From assembly GCA_018268835.1 (NCBI GenBank), contig JAFDVU010000036.1, forward strand, positions 1 to 50,289: 50,289 nt of DNA. The letters run 5' to 3'. The notes under the pieces are model-generated. The model searched no databases, was not told where the DNA came from, and was given only the letters and a program-made list of their open reading frames with translations. Both the position numbers and the translations under genes were made by a program. Shown in pieces: positions 28,749 through 36,717 of this stretch. The DNA is from Acidobacteriota bacterium. GTDB taxonomy: Bacteria; Acidobacteriota; Terriglobia; Bryobacterales; Bryobacteraceae. Positions within the stretch are counted from its first letter, which is position 1; each line of letters begins with the position of its first letter.

Positions 28749-28934
28749 CTAGGCCGCCTCTGGTACCTGTACTACCACCGCGACTTCCAGCGAAGATCCG
28801 CAGCGCGGACACTTGGAACCCTTCGCAACCCTCGGCACCTTCCCCTTCAGATCGATGTCCGCCGGCACCGTGTGGGTGCAAATCGGGCAGTGAGCCAACC
28901 CTTGCGTGTGACGTTCCATCAGGTTTTTCATCAT
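28749..28934 (-). CDS. Small zinc-ribbon protein
   Basis: A product of 61 residues with CPIC (C16, C19) and CPRC (C42, C45) knuckles and a Val-rich tail, a minimal zinc ribbon. The start ATG 28934 (or the next codon, 28931) is supported by GGGAGGG about 8-11 nt upstream. It lies 74 bp upstream of the other zinc-ribbon gene and may share its transcript. Related stand-alone ribbons are seen in many bacteria with no assigned role. Confidence 0.75.
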   Translation of the reverse strand: MMKNLMERHTQGLAHCPICTHTVPADIDLKGKVPRVAKGSKCPRCGSSLEVAVVVQVPEAA

Positions 28935-29066
28935 TTGGTAAGCCCTCCCTATCGGTTCCGACGCGATTCCCCGCCAAACGGTTTATCGGGCATCGTAAAG
29001 ATTTCTAAACCTTGACGCACCCGATTTCGGCAGGCGCACGGAATCCCCAGTGTTACGCTTGATCAT

Positions 29067-29360
29067 ATGACTCAGCAGCCCGCCCCGAGGATTCACTTGA
29101 TCAACACCCCGGAATACCGGGAAACCTACGCCAACAGCGTCCAGATCCGCCTGAATCTCTGGGACTTCTTCCTGATGTTCGGGCGCGTCAGCCAGTCTTC
29201 ACCCGATGAGGTGGAGATCCACAACTTCCAGGGCGTCTACCTCAGCCCGCAGCAGGCCAAGGCACTGCTCCGCCTGCTGCAGCAGAACGTGGGCCAGTAC
29301 GAAGCCGCCTTCGGCGAGATTAACCTGGACGCCAAGTCCCCAGGCGGTATCGTTCAGTAG
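29067..29360 (+). CDS. DUF3467 family protein
   Basis: A product of 97 residues containing the family core 'YANSVQIRLNLWDFFLMFG', followed by 'GVYLSPQQAKALLRLLQQNV'. DUF3467 proteins are small, soluble and of unknown function. The ATG at 29067 has no Shine-Dalgarno sequence, but TACGCT (29054-29059) ends 7 nt upstream, suggesting a leaderless transcript. It is followed after 54 bp by the EamA gene on the same strand. Confidence 0.88.
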   Translation: MTQQPAPRIHLINTPEYRETYANSVQIRLNLWDFFLMFGRVSQSSPDEVEIHNFQGVYLSPQQAKALLRLLQQNVGQYEAAFGEINLDAKSPGGIVQ

Positions 29361-29414
29361 CGGGATACCGCTTCTCTTCGCCGGTTCGCCGGACGCGCGT
29401 GGTAGCTTGGCCGT

Positions 29415-29831
29415 ATGACCTGGCTACCATGGGCCTTGCTCTCCGCCGCCTTCGCCGCCCTCACCGCGGTTCTCGCCAAACTCGGGGTTCAGGGCATCGA
29501 TCCCAATCTGGCCACCGCCATCCGCACCACGGTGGTGGTCCTGTTCACCTGGCTGGTGGCGGCGATGACCGGCGCCCGCGGTATCGCCGCCATTCCGGGA
29601 CGAAGCTGGGCCTGGCTGCTTCTTTCCGGCATCGCCACGGGCCTTTCCTGGCTGTGCTACTTCCACGCCCTGCGGCTGGGACCCGCTTCGCGCGTCGCGC
29701 CGATCGATAAGCTGAGCGTGGTGCTGGTGATCGTGTTCGCCGCGTTCTTCCTGGGCGAACGCATCACCCCCGTCAAGGCGGCCGGCGCGCTACTCATCGC
29801 CGCCGGAGCGATTGCGATAGCGGTGGAATAG
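29415..29831 (+). CDS. Single-domain EamA-family membrane transporter
   Basis: A product of 138 residues with about five hydrophobic helices, matching one EamA domain. It has 'LSAAFAALTAVLAKLGVQGI' at the N terminus and 'SRVAPIDKLSVVLVIVFAAFFLGERI' near the end, the typical EamA closing motif (quoted here in parts: SRVAPIDKLSVVLV and FFLGERITPVKAAG). Half-length members work as homodimers, as in SMR-like drug/metabolite transporters. TAGCTT lies 6 nt upstream of the ATG and there is no ribosome site. Its last 42 bp overlap the 3' end of the opposite-strand gene. Confidence 0.85.
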   Translation: MTWLPWALLSAAFAALTAVLAKLGVQGIDPNLATAIRTTVVVLFTWLVAAMTGARGIAAIPGRSWAWLLLSGIATGLSWLCYFHALRLGPASRVAPIDKLSVVLVIVFAAFFLGERITPVKAAGALLIAAGAIAIAVE

Positions 29832-30020
29832 CCCCACCAGCCCGTAGCACACCAGGCACATCCAGAAATCCACCGCCAGCCCCCAGTCGATGGCGTAGGG
29901 CTGGTGGCGGGCGCGAGGCGGCAGGTAACGCTCCAGCGAAAAGTAGATCGCGTTGCCCGCCAGCACCGCAATCAGGGAACGCCAGAAGTTTTCCGGCAGT
30001 CGCAGCGATGAACCCGCCAT
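29790..30020 (-). CDS. Small membrane protein overlapping the EamA gene tail-to-tail
   Basis: A product of 76 residues starting at ATG 30020. Residues about 14-30 (LIAVLAGNAIYFSLERY) and 48-66 (VDFWMCLVCYGLVGLF) form two hydrophobic helices. A basic C terminus ends HRYRNRSGGDE. TACCTT lies 7 nt upstream of the ATG, matching the spacing at other starts here. The frame is open further upstream but codes for a Cys/His-rich stretch unlike a protein start. The last 42 bp lie opposite the EamA coding end. Function unknown. Confidence 0.5.
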   Translation of the reverse strand: MAGSSLRLPENFWRSLIAVLAGNAIYFSLERYLPPRARHQPYAIDWGLAVDFWMCLVCYGLVGLFHRYRNRSGGDE

Positions 30021-30387
30021 CTCCACCAAGGTACGACACTGCCGGGGATGGTGGTGAGAGTGGGGCGGGAATCCGCCGCCCCACTTGGGGAATACCTGAG
30101 CGGGCCGTAGTTTTTCGGAAGGCGCTGGCTGGCCCGATGCCACCTTCCGGGTGCAGGACTGGTGCGGGCAACAAGCGGCAGGTGCCCCGTACTTCATCCA
30201 GCGAGCACTCCTCCGAAGCTACTCACCGGTCTCTCGGGATCGCACCTACCGCGCTTCCCTACAATTGCACCTGGATCGCCATTGCCTCCAGCGGCGCAAC
30301 TCGTTCACTTGCAATCACCAGCGGGTATTTCCCGCATGTCCATCACTTATACAGTCGTAAATCCAGTGGACTTTCGTGTACACTAAA
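30021..30387. other. Divergent leader region, about 370 bp, no gene seen
   Basis: This lies between the small membrane-protein gene (minus) and the GAF/AAA+ regulator (plus). It holds TACCTT for the left gene, a widely spaced inverted repeat TGTCCAT / ATGGACA (30337-30343, 30387-30393) and a GTGTACAC palindrome (30376-30383). The right-hand features overlap the predicted regulator promoter and could be operators. The open frames here show no protein-like features, and no -24/-12 sigma-54 promoter was found. Confidence 0.4.
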
Positions 30388-30416
30388 TGGACAGTCATCG
30401 GCCGCTCCGCTACACT
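30388..30416 (+). promoter_or_regulatory. Promoter of the GAF/AAA+/Fis regulator
   Basis: TGGACA (30388-30393) and TACACT (30411-30416) are separated by exactly 17 bp, a good housekeeping-sigma arrangement. The GTG start lies 8 nt after the -10 element, so the message would be leaderless or nearly so. The -35 box overlaps one half of the TGTCCAT/ATGGACA inverted repeat, a natural place for repression. Confidence 0.55.
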
Positions 30417-30424
30417 GGTTCCAA

Positions 30425-31963
30425 GTGGACGCTGTTTCCCCATCTGAGCTCAACCAGCGCCTGGCCGCCATCCTGGCCATCTGCCAGAAGATGAACTCCG
30501 AGCGCGACCTCGGCGCGCTGCTGGACCTGATCGCGCGCGAAGCCACCAGCCTGCTGGATTGCGACCGCGCCAGCATCTTTCTGCTCGACCGGGAGACCAA
30601 CGAACTCTGGTCCAAGGTGGCGCTGGGCAGCGACCAGATCCTGCGCTTCGACGCCCGCCAGGGCATCGCCGGCACTACCGCACTCACCGGCGCGACCATC
30701 AACGTCCGCGACGCCTACAGCGACCCGCGCTTCTACAACGCCATCGACGACCGCACCGGATACCGTACTCGGAACCTGCTCGCCGTGGCCCTGCACGACC
30801 AGCGCGGCGAGATCATCGGCGTCTTCGAGGTGCTCAATAAGCGCAGCGGCGTCTTCACGGCGCGCGACGAGGAGTCGCTCACCGCACTCGCCGCGAACGC
30901 CGCCGGCGCCATCGAGACCGCCCAATTGATCGGCGAACTTAAACGCGACCACGCCGAACTGGAGCAGCAGAACGCGCACCTGCGCCGCGAAGTGGAGAGC
31001 CGCTATTCCACCCACGGGATCATCGGCAGCGGAGCGCGCATCCAGCAGGTGGTGCGGCTCATCGAGCGCATCCGCGACAGCGTGGTCAACGTGCTGATCA
31101 CCGGCGAAAGCGGCACCGGCAAGGAACTGGCCGCCAAGGCCATCCACTTCACCAGCCCGCGCGCCCGGCGCCCCTTCGTCGCGCTCAACTGCGCCGCCCT
31201 GCCCGAAACCCTGGTGGAGAGCGAACTCTTCGGCATCGAGAAGGGAGTCGCCACCGGCGTCGAGCGCCGCATGGGACAGTTCGAGAAGGCCGGCGGCGGC
31301 ACGCTCTTCCTGGACGAAATCGGCGACCTCAGCCTGACCGCGCAGGCCAAGATGCTGCGCGTGTTGCAGGAGCGCGTGGTGGAGCGTGTAGGCGGCCGCG
31401 CGCCCATCCCGGTGGACGTGCGTGTGCTCGCCGCCACCAATAAGGATCTCGAAGCCGAGATCGCCCGCGGCAATTTCCGCGAGGATCTCTACTACCGCAT
31501 CAAGGTGATCCACGTCCACATGCCGCCGCTGCGCGAGATCCGCGAAGAGGTGCCCATGCTGGCCAATCATTTCCTGCGGGAATACTGCGCGGAAACCGGC
31601 CGCGGCGGGCTCGAATTCTCTCCCGGCGTGCTGCGTGAACTCGCCTCCCGCGCCTGGCCCGGCAACGTGCGCCAGTTGCGCAACGAGGTGATGCGCCTGG
31701 CCGCCTGCGCGCGCGGCAGCCGGATCGAAGAGGAGGATCTGCTGCTCGGCGTCCCGCCCGCCACACCGGCGCCGGCGCCTCGCCTCGCCGCCGGAGCGGG
31801 GAAACCGGAGTCGCTCAAGCAGGCCATCGAAGAACTGGAGCGCCGCATGATCGCCGAAGCGCTCGACGGCACACGCAACAACCAGCAGCAGGCCGCGCGC
31901 CTGCTCGGTCTCAGCCGCCAGGGCCTGATTAACAAGATGAAGCGCTACTCGCTCAGCGGGTAG
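30425..31963 (+). CDS. GAF-AAA+-Fis transcriptional regulator of the sigma-54 activator type
   Basis: A product of 512 residues from GTG 30425. The N-terminal GAF domain (about 10-170) is the sensor. A short coiled coil (about 170-195) links it to the AAA+ domain: Walker A GESGTGKE (227-234), Walker B LFLDEIGD (294-301), and 'LYYRIKVIHVHMPPLREI'. The C-terminal Fis-type HTH is at about 480-507 ('QQQAARLLGLSRQGLINKM'). The loop that contacts sigma-54 reads GVATGV (274-279) instead of GAFTGA. It lies 15 bp upstream of a class III aminotransferase gene, which it may share a transcript with. The GAF ligand is unknown. Confidence 0.92.
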   Translation: MDAVSPSELNQRLAAILAICQKMNSERDLGALLDLIAREATSLLDCDRASIFLLDRETNELWSKVALGSDQILRFDARQGIAGTTALTGATINVRDAYSDPRFYNAIDDRTGYRTRNLLAVALHDQRGEIIGVFEVLNKRSGVFTARDEESLTALAANAAGAIETAQLIGELKRDHAELEQQNAHLRREVESRYSTHGIIGSGARIQQVVRLIERIRDSVVNVLITGESGTGKELAAKAIHFTSPRARRPFVALNCAALPETLVESELFGIEKGVATGVERRMGQFEKAGGGTLFLDEIGDLSLTAQAKMLRVLQERVVERVGGRAPIPVDVRVLAATNKDLEAEIARGNFREDLYYRIKVIHVHMPPLREIREEVPMLANHFLREYCAETGRGGLEFSPGVLRELASRAWPGNVRQLRNEVMRLAACARGSRIEEEDLLLGVPPATPAPAPRLAAGAGKPESLKQAIEELERRMIAEALDGTRNNQQQAARLLGLSRQGLINKMKRYSLSG

Positions 31964-31978
31964 GGAGACGCCGCGCTC

Positions 31979-33277
31979 GTGACCAAAGAAGAAATCATCC
32001 TCGCCAACCGGGAATTCCTCTTCCCCGCCGTCTTCCACTTCTTCCGGGAGCCGCTCGTCATCGCCCGCGGCAAGGATCAATACGTCTGGGACGCCGACGG
32101 CAAACAGTATCTGGATTTCCTCGGCGGCATCGTCACGGTGAGCGTCGGCCACTGCAACCAGGAGGTGAACGCCAAGGTTCACCGCCAGCTCGATACCCTG
32201 CAACACGTCTCCACCCTCTTCGCCAACGAACCGCAGGCGGCACTGGCCCAAAAGATCGCTTCCCTCACGCCGGGCGGCAAACTCACCAGGAGTTTCTTCA
32301 CCAACAGCGGCACGGAAGCCAACGAAACCGCCATCCTGACCGCGCGCTGCTACACCGGCAGCAGCGAAATCATCGCCCTGCGCCACTCCTACCACGGCCG
32401 CTCCGCCATGGCCATGACGCTCACCGGGCAGGGATCCTGGCGCCTCGGACCGCCGCACCCCGGCATCGTGCACGCACACAACGCCTACTGCTACCGCTGC
32501 CCGTTCGGCCTCGCCTATCCGGATTGCGACGTGCGTTGTGCGCGCGATATCGAGGAACTCATCCGCACCACCACCACCGGGCACATCGCCGGCTTCATCG
32601 CTGAGCCGATCCAGGGCGTGGGCGGCTACATCACGCCGCCGAAGGAATACTTCCCCATCGTCGAAGAGATCGTGCGCAGATACGGCGGCATCTTCATCTC
32701 CGACGAGGTGCAGACCGGCTGGGGCCGCACCGGCGGCAAGTGGTTCGGCATCGAGCAGTGGGGCGTGACTCCGGACATCCTTACCGGCGCCAAGGGTCTG
32801 GCCAACGGCAGCCCCATCGGGCTCACCGTGGCGACGCCCGAAGTCGCCGCCGGACTCGCCGGCGCGACTCTCTCCACCTTCGGCGGCAACCCCGTGACCG
32901 CCACCGCCGCCAAGGCCGTCATCGACTTCATCGAGGACCGCGACCTGCTCGCCAACTGCACCACCACCGGCGCCTACCTGCGCGCGCGCCTGGAAGAACT
33001 GCGGGCGAAGCACGAACTGATCGGCGACGTGCGCGGCATGGGACTCCTGCAGGCGATCGAACTCGTCGAGGACCATCGCACGAAGAAACCCGCCGCCGCG
33101 CAGGCCCTCGCGCTGCTCGAAGCCGCCCGCGAAAACGGCCTGTTGGTGGGCAAGGGTGGACTCTACGGCAACGTCATCCGCATCACGCCGCCGATGAACA
33201 TCGGCGCCGGCGACGTGGACCATTTCATCGAAGCCATGGATGCCAGTCTCGCGATGTGCGCCGCCGCCGCGCACTGA
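31979..33277 (+). CDS. Class III PLP-dependent aminotransferase (AGXT2-like)
   Basis: A product of 432 residues from GTG 31979, with GGGAG about 11 nt upstream. PLP-site motifs are complete: 'TNSGTEANETA' (SGTEAN at 110-115), 'FISDEVQTGWGRTG' with the cofactor Asp D242, and 'TGAKGLANGSPIG' with Schiff-base Lys K272. The family includes alanine-glyoxylate and beta-amino-acid transaminases such as AGXT2. A four-cysteine insert (C171, C174, C183, C187 in 'CYRCPFGLAYPDCDVRC') is present. It lies directly after the GAF/AAA+ regulator and ends 4 bp before the convergent TIGR03435 gene. Confidence 0.93.
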   Translation: MTKEEIILANREFLFPAVFHFFREPLVIARGKDQYVWDADGKQYLDFLGGIVTVSVGHCNQEVNAKVHRQLDTLQHVSTLFANEPQAALAQKIASLTPGGKLTRSFFTNSGTEANETAILTARCYTGSSEIIALRHSYHGRSAMAMTLTGQGSWRLGPPHPGIVHAHNAYCYRCPFGLAYPDCDVRCARDIEELIRTTTTGHIAGFIAEPIQGVGGYITPPKEYFPIVEEIVRRYGGIFISDEVQTGWGRTGGKWFGIEQWGVTPDILTGAKGLANGSPIGLTVATPEVAAGLAGATLSTFGGNPVTATAAKAVIDFIEDRDLLANCTTTGAYLRARLEELRAKHELIGDVRGMGLLQAIELVEDHRTKKPAAAQALALLEAARENGLLVGKGGLYGNVIRITPPMNIGAGDVDHFIEAMDASLAMCAAAAH

Positions 33278-33281
33278 TTAA

Positions 33282-34130
33282 TTAATTCGCCGACGGCTGC
33301 TCCACGTGGTCGATCACGAAGACCTCGACCGGCCCTTTCAACGCTTCCATTTTCAGACCGAGCCGTTGGAACACCGTGAACAGGCTGGGAATGTCGACCA
33401 TGTCCGACCCGTCCTCGGCCTTCGCGCCGGGCGCCGCGGCCGGACCCGGCTGCAGATCGATCCACCCCGTGGTCTGCACGTTGAACAACCCGCTGATTCC
33501 GGTGCGGTCGATCAGCGGACGGTCGGTCCAATTCTCCACGTACTCGACAATGTCTCCCACCGTAACCGCCTCGCCGTGCAGTCCGCGCCCGCGGCCCCCC
33601 ATGATGGTGTGGCAGGCCGCCCCGATGGCGCCGGTCTTCGCGGCGCACTCCTGCTCCGTGACCTTCGCCTTCTCCAACTTCGGCCCGCCCTTGCCCACGA
33701 CCACCGCGTACAACGGCAGATCGCGCGTTTCGCGACGCACCTTCAGGTGGAATCGGCCGGCCAGCAGCGCCTGCAGCATCTGCCGCTCACGTGCGGCACG
33801 TTCTTTCCCGGAGAGCCCGGCGGGAAGCGCGCCCTCCGCCGCGGTAGCTTCGATATCGTAAGTGCCCTGTGGTGACCGGATCCAGTCCGGACTCCCCACC
33901 AGGCGCGGCGATTGGAAGCCGACGCCGTACGCGAGACTGATGAGGAACGCCAGCGGGATGCCGCGCGAGACGAATCGCCCGCCCGGCAGGAATTGCGGCA
34001 GCGCGCGCTGCCCGTCGTCCAGCCGGTGCGGCTTCACGCTGACTACCTCGAAAGCAGGTGCCGTGGACGGCGCCTGCGCCCACGCGGCGGACGCGAGCAA
34101 CACGGCAACGCAGAACACACGGTAGTTCAT
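33282..34130 (-). CDS. TIGR03435 family exported protein
   Basis: A product of 282 residues. ATG 34130 has AGGGG 5 nt upstream, and the product opens with a signal peptide ending near AWAQ. The family pattern is clear: 'FEVVSVKPH' near the N terminus, 'LLAGRFHLKVRRETRDLPLYAVVVGKGGPKL' (here LLAGRFHLKVRRET then LPLYAVVVGKGGPKL), 'VTVGDIVEYVENWTDRPLID', 'RTGISGLFNV' and the closing 'GPVEVFVIDHVEQPSAN'. TIGR03435 is an expanded soil-acidobacterial family of unknown function, often near BlaR-type sensors or ECF sigma factors; none is adjacent here. Confidence 0.93.
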   Translation of the reverse strand: MNYRVFCVAVLLASAAWAQAPSTAPAFEVVSVKPHRLDDGQRALPQFLPGGRFVSRGIPLAFLISLAYGVGFQSPRLVGSPDWIRSPQGTYDIEATAAEGALPAGLSGKERAARERQMLQALLAGRFHLKVRRETRDLPLYAVVVGKGGPKLEKAKVTEQECAAKTGAIGAACHTIMGGRGRGLHGEAVTVGDIVEYVENWTDRPLIDRTGISGLFNVQTTGWIDLQPGPAAAPGAKAEDGSDMVDIPSLFTVFQRLGLKMEALKGPVEVFVIDHVEQPSAN

Positions 34131-34220
34131 TCGTCCCCTCTCTGACCATAAGACGCCGCCGCCCGCCCAAATGTGCCCGGCCGGTGGCCATGCAAACCGG
34201 GTAGGGTAAAATCGAAGCAC

Positions 34221-34297
<77 letters not shown>

Positions 34298-34304
34298 CCC
34301 ATCC

Positions 34305-34325
34305 ACGCGCTTCGGCCGCGTTTTT
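34305..34325 (+). terminator. Intrinsic terminator after tRNA-Arg
   Basis: ACGCG (34305-34309) pairs with CGCGT (34317-34321) around a TTCG-containing loop, and five T residues (34321-34325) follow. It starts 8 bp after the tRNA CCA end. Confidence 0.75.
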
Positions 34326-34473
34326 GCCCTCCGTTGCATCTTTCAACATTCCGGAATCTCGCGCTGGAGACAACCTCGACGAACCTTGCTCCATTTCGCA
34401 TGCATAGTTGCGCACTTTCGAAATTGATTGATTTAAGAAATAACGACCTGATAATGTGCTTGCGAGGTCTTTC

Positions 34474-36267
34474 ATGCACAGGCATTTTTTACGGTTCGTC
34501 TTCATCGTCTTCGCTGTGGCCTCGATTCCCTCCTGGGGCGCCGACCCCCAGCAATCCGCGTCCTCCACGCCGGACGTCAAGCAGGAAATCGAGAAGCTCA
34601 AGCAGCAGATCGCCGCGCTCGAAGAGCGTCTCAAGGCGCAGGAGGAGCAGGCCAAGGCAGCACCCGCCGCCCAACCCGCGCCCGCCGCGCAGGCCGTGCC
34701 GGCGCCTTCCGAAATCGCCGCCAGCCTTAAGGAACTCGACGACCGCGTTTCCGCCACGGAACGCAATCAGGCGCTCGACCGCATCCACTTCAGCGGCGAC
34801 TACCGCTTCGAGGCCCACACCATCAGCGGCAGCATCCCCTCGCACTTCGACGGCATGCAGTTGCAGAACCTGGTGGTGCGAACCATGTTCGCCACCCCGA
34901 TCCTGGGCCGCGCGCCCTCCAGCGTCAGCGAGATCAACAACGCCGTGAGTTCTCACTACGCGGATTATCTGCAGTTCACCAACAATCTCACCTTCGACCG
35001 CCTCAAGCAGGGCATGGCATCCTTCCCCGCCGCCATGCAGCAGCAACTCTTCGGCATGCTCATGCCCAGCACGTTCACGCCGTCCTACACGGCCAACAAC
35101 GACGCGCTGTTCACCAACCGCCTGCGTTTCAACTTCGACGCCAGGATCGCCGACAACATCTCGTTCGCCGGGCGCCTGAGCATGTACAAGGTGTTCGGCG
35201 ATTCCACCGGCGTGCAGGTGTTCAACGGCCAGCCCACCAGCATGAACATCGACGGCACCACCGCCACGGTGCCCAATTCGGACCAGTTGCGCGTCGAGCG
35301 CGCCTACTTCAGTTGGAATAACATCGGCAACTCGAAATTCTATCTCTCGATCGGCCGGAGGCCCTCCACCGGCGGCCCGCCCATGAACTACCGCGAGGAC
35401 GAGTTGCGCGGCGGAACCCCGTCGGGCACTCTGATCGATTACCAGTTCGACGGCATCACCCTGGGCTACAAGCTTTCCGACAACATGATCTGGCGCCTGT
35501 GCTGGGGCCTGGGCTACGAGTCCGGGTTCGGCAACGGCGATCTGCTCAAGATGCCGCAGGACCGTCTGAAGGACACCCACTTCCTGGGAGCGAACTTCGA
35601 CCTGTGGAACACCGAGACGACCCTGGTGCAGGCTACCTACGCGCACGCCTTTAACGTCACCGACGGCTTCAACGGCCTCACGGTTCTGACCGTGAACCCG
35701 TTGACCGGCGATCCCGTGAACGCTCCGGTGGTCATGCGCTACACACCCTCGGCCAACCTGGGTGGCATTCACCTGTTCGGCATGAACGTGACCCACCGCG
35801 CCAGCGCGTTCGATCTCTACGCCAGCGGCAACCTCTCCGCCACGCGCCCCAACGGCAAGACGACGCCTTTCGGCGGACTGCTCAGCGATCCGTTCGAGAC
35901 CCCGGTAAACCACTCCGGCTACATGTTCCTGGCCGGGTTGCGTTTCAACTTCTCCGACGAAGAGCGCACCAAGCTCGGCTTCGAGTTCAACCACGGCAGC
36001 AAGTACTGGTTCAACTTCGCGCAGGCCCAGGACGACATCATCGCGCCCAAAACCAATACCCGCGGAAACGTGGCCGAAGTCTATCTGACCCACCGCATCA
36101 ACGACCGATTCATCTTCAAGGGCGATTTCATCAAGTACCTGTACGATTATTCGGGATCGGGCTGGCATCTGGGCGCTCCCCAGAAACTGAATTCCAATCC
36201 GATTCTTGCGTTCCCCACTTATACCGGCGCCACCATGGTGTCGCTCGGAGTAACCACTCGCTTCTAA
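34474..36267 (+). CDS. Outer-membrane porin-like beta barrel (DUF3373-like) with N-terminal coiled coil
   Basis: A product of 597 residues from ATG 34474, with GAGGT 6 nt upstream. A signal peptide ends near PSWGA. Next comes a coiled coil rich in Lys, Glu and Gln (about 32-65), a Pro/Ala linker and a second short coiled coil. From 'RIHFSGDYRFEAH' on, amphipathic beta strands continue to the C-terminal Phe (VSLGVTTRF), as in outer-membrane porins. It resembles DUF3373 proteins found next to multiheme cytochromes in metal-reducing bacteria; the family name is given from memory. It leads a plus-strand set of porin, monoheme, octaheme and b-type cytochromes, so an electron-conduit or substrate-pore role fits. 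Confidence 0.82.
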   Translation: MHRHFLRFVFIVFAVASIPSWGADPQQSASSTPDVKQEIEKLKQQIAALEERLKAQEEQAKAAPAAQPAPAAQAVPAPSEIAASLKELDDRVSATERNQALDRIHFSGDYRFEAHTISGSIPSHFDGMQLQNLVVRTMFATPILGRAPSSVSEINNAVSSHYADYLQFTNNLTFDRLKQGMASFPAAMQQQLFGMLMPSTFTPSYTANNDALFTNRLRFNFDARIADNISFAGRLSMYKVFGDSTGVQVFNGQPTSMNIDGTTATVPNSDQLRVERAYFSWNNIGNSKFYLSIGRRPSTGGPPMNYREDELRGGTPSGTLIDYQFDGITLGYKLSDNMIWRLCWGLGYESGFGNGDLLKMPQDRLKDTHFLGANFDLWNTETTLVQATYAHAFNVTDGFNGLTVLTVNPLTGDPVNAPVVMRYTPSANLGGIHLFGMNVTHRASAFDLYASGNLSATRPNGKTTPFGGLLSDPFETPVNHSGYMFLAGLRFNFSDEERTKLGFEFNHGSKYWFNFAQAQDDIIAPKTNTRGNVAEVYLTHRINDRFIFKGDFIKYLYDYSGSGWHLGAPQKLNSNPILAFPTYTGATMVSLGVTTRF

Positions 36268-36280
36268 AGGAAAATCCACC

Positions 36281-36634
36281 ATGCAAAACCGAACTCTTCG
36301 AATCCTCTTCAGCAGTCTGGCCGCGGCCGCGATGGCGGTTGCACTCTCCGGCATCGCCGCCGGCGCGGGAGCAGCCCGGGGCAGCGAAACCAAAGGCCGT
36401 ACCTACTTCCGCAAGACCTGCAAGGATTGCCACGTGAAAGGCGCCAAGGGCGGGGAAATCTCGCCCCTCACCAAGACCCAGGCCCAGTGGCGGACTTACC
36501 TGCAGAAGGGCAAGCACGCCAACGGCACCGAAGCGCTCAGCAAGTTCCTCGACGAGCAGCAGATGCTGGACGTGCAGACTTTCCTGATCAACCATGCGGC
36601 CGACTCTCCGCAACCGGAGACCTGCGGCAAGTAA
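36281..36634 (+). CDS. Small periplasmic monoheme c-type cytochrome
   Basis: A product of 117 residues from ATG 36281, 13 bp after the porin stop, with AAGGA upstream. A signal peptide covers about residues 1-33. A single heme site CKDCH (C47, C50, H51) is followed by 'GGEISPLTKTQAQWRTYL' and a helix 'LDEQQMLDVQTFLINHA'. M95 is the best candidate for the sixth ligand. It probably shuttles electrons between the inner-membrane-anchored octaheme protein and the outer-membrane porin; this is inferred from order only. Confidence 0.88.
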   Translation: MQNRTLRILFSSLAAAAMAVALSGIAAGAGAARGSETKGRTYFRKTCKDCHVKGAKGGEISPLTKTQAQWRTYLQKGKHANGTEALSKFLDEQQMLDVQTFLINHAADSPQPETCGK

Positions 36635-36667
36635 GCGGTGCTCGCGGCGGCGCGGCCCGGCCCAATC

Positions 36668-36692
36668 CCGGCGGGCCAGACCGCCCCGCCGG
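36668..36692 (+). promoter_or_regulatory. Hairpin between the monoheme and octaheme genes
   Basis: CCGGCGGG (36668-36675) and CCCGCCGG (36685-36692) are exact reverse complements with a 9-nt loop, in the 83-bp gap between two cytochrome genes. It could slow transcription or mark a processing point that sets different levels of the two proteins. There is no T-tract. Confidence 0.35.
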
Positions 36693-36717
36693 CCCCGAGA
36701 ACAGCCCGGCTACCACC

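Noticed and set aside
30021..30424. Sigma-54 (-24/-12) promoter upstream of the regulator
   Set aside because: No GG-N10-GC pair with the right flanks was found; a -35/-10 pair fits better.
30410..33274. Frame of 954 codons opposite the regulator and aminotransferase
   Set aside because: It spans two unrelated intact genes and shows no protein family features.
34489..36393. Frame opposite the porin gene
   Set aside because: It is the complement of a clear beta-barrel gene and lacks a start signal.
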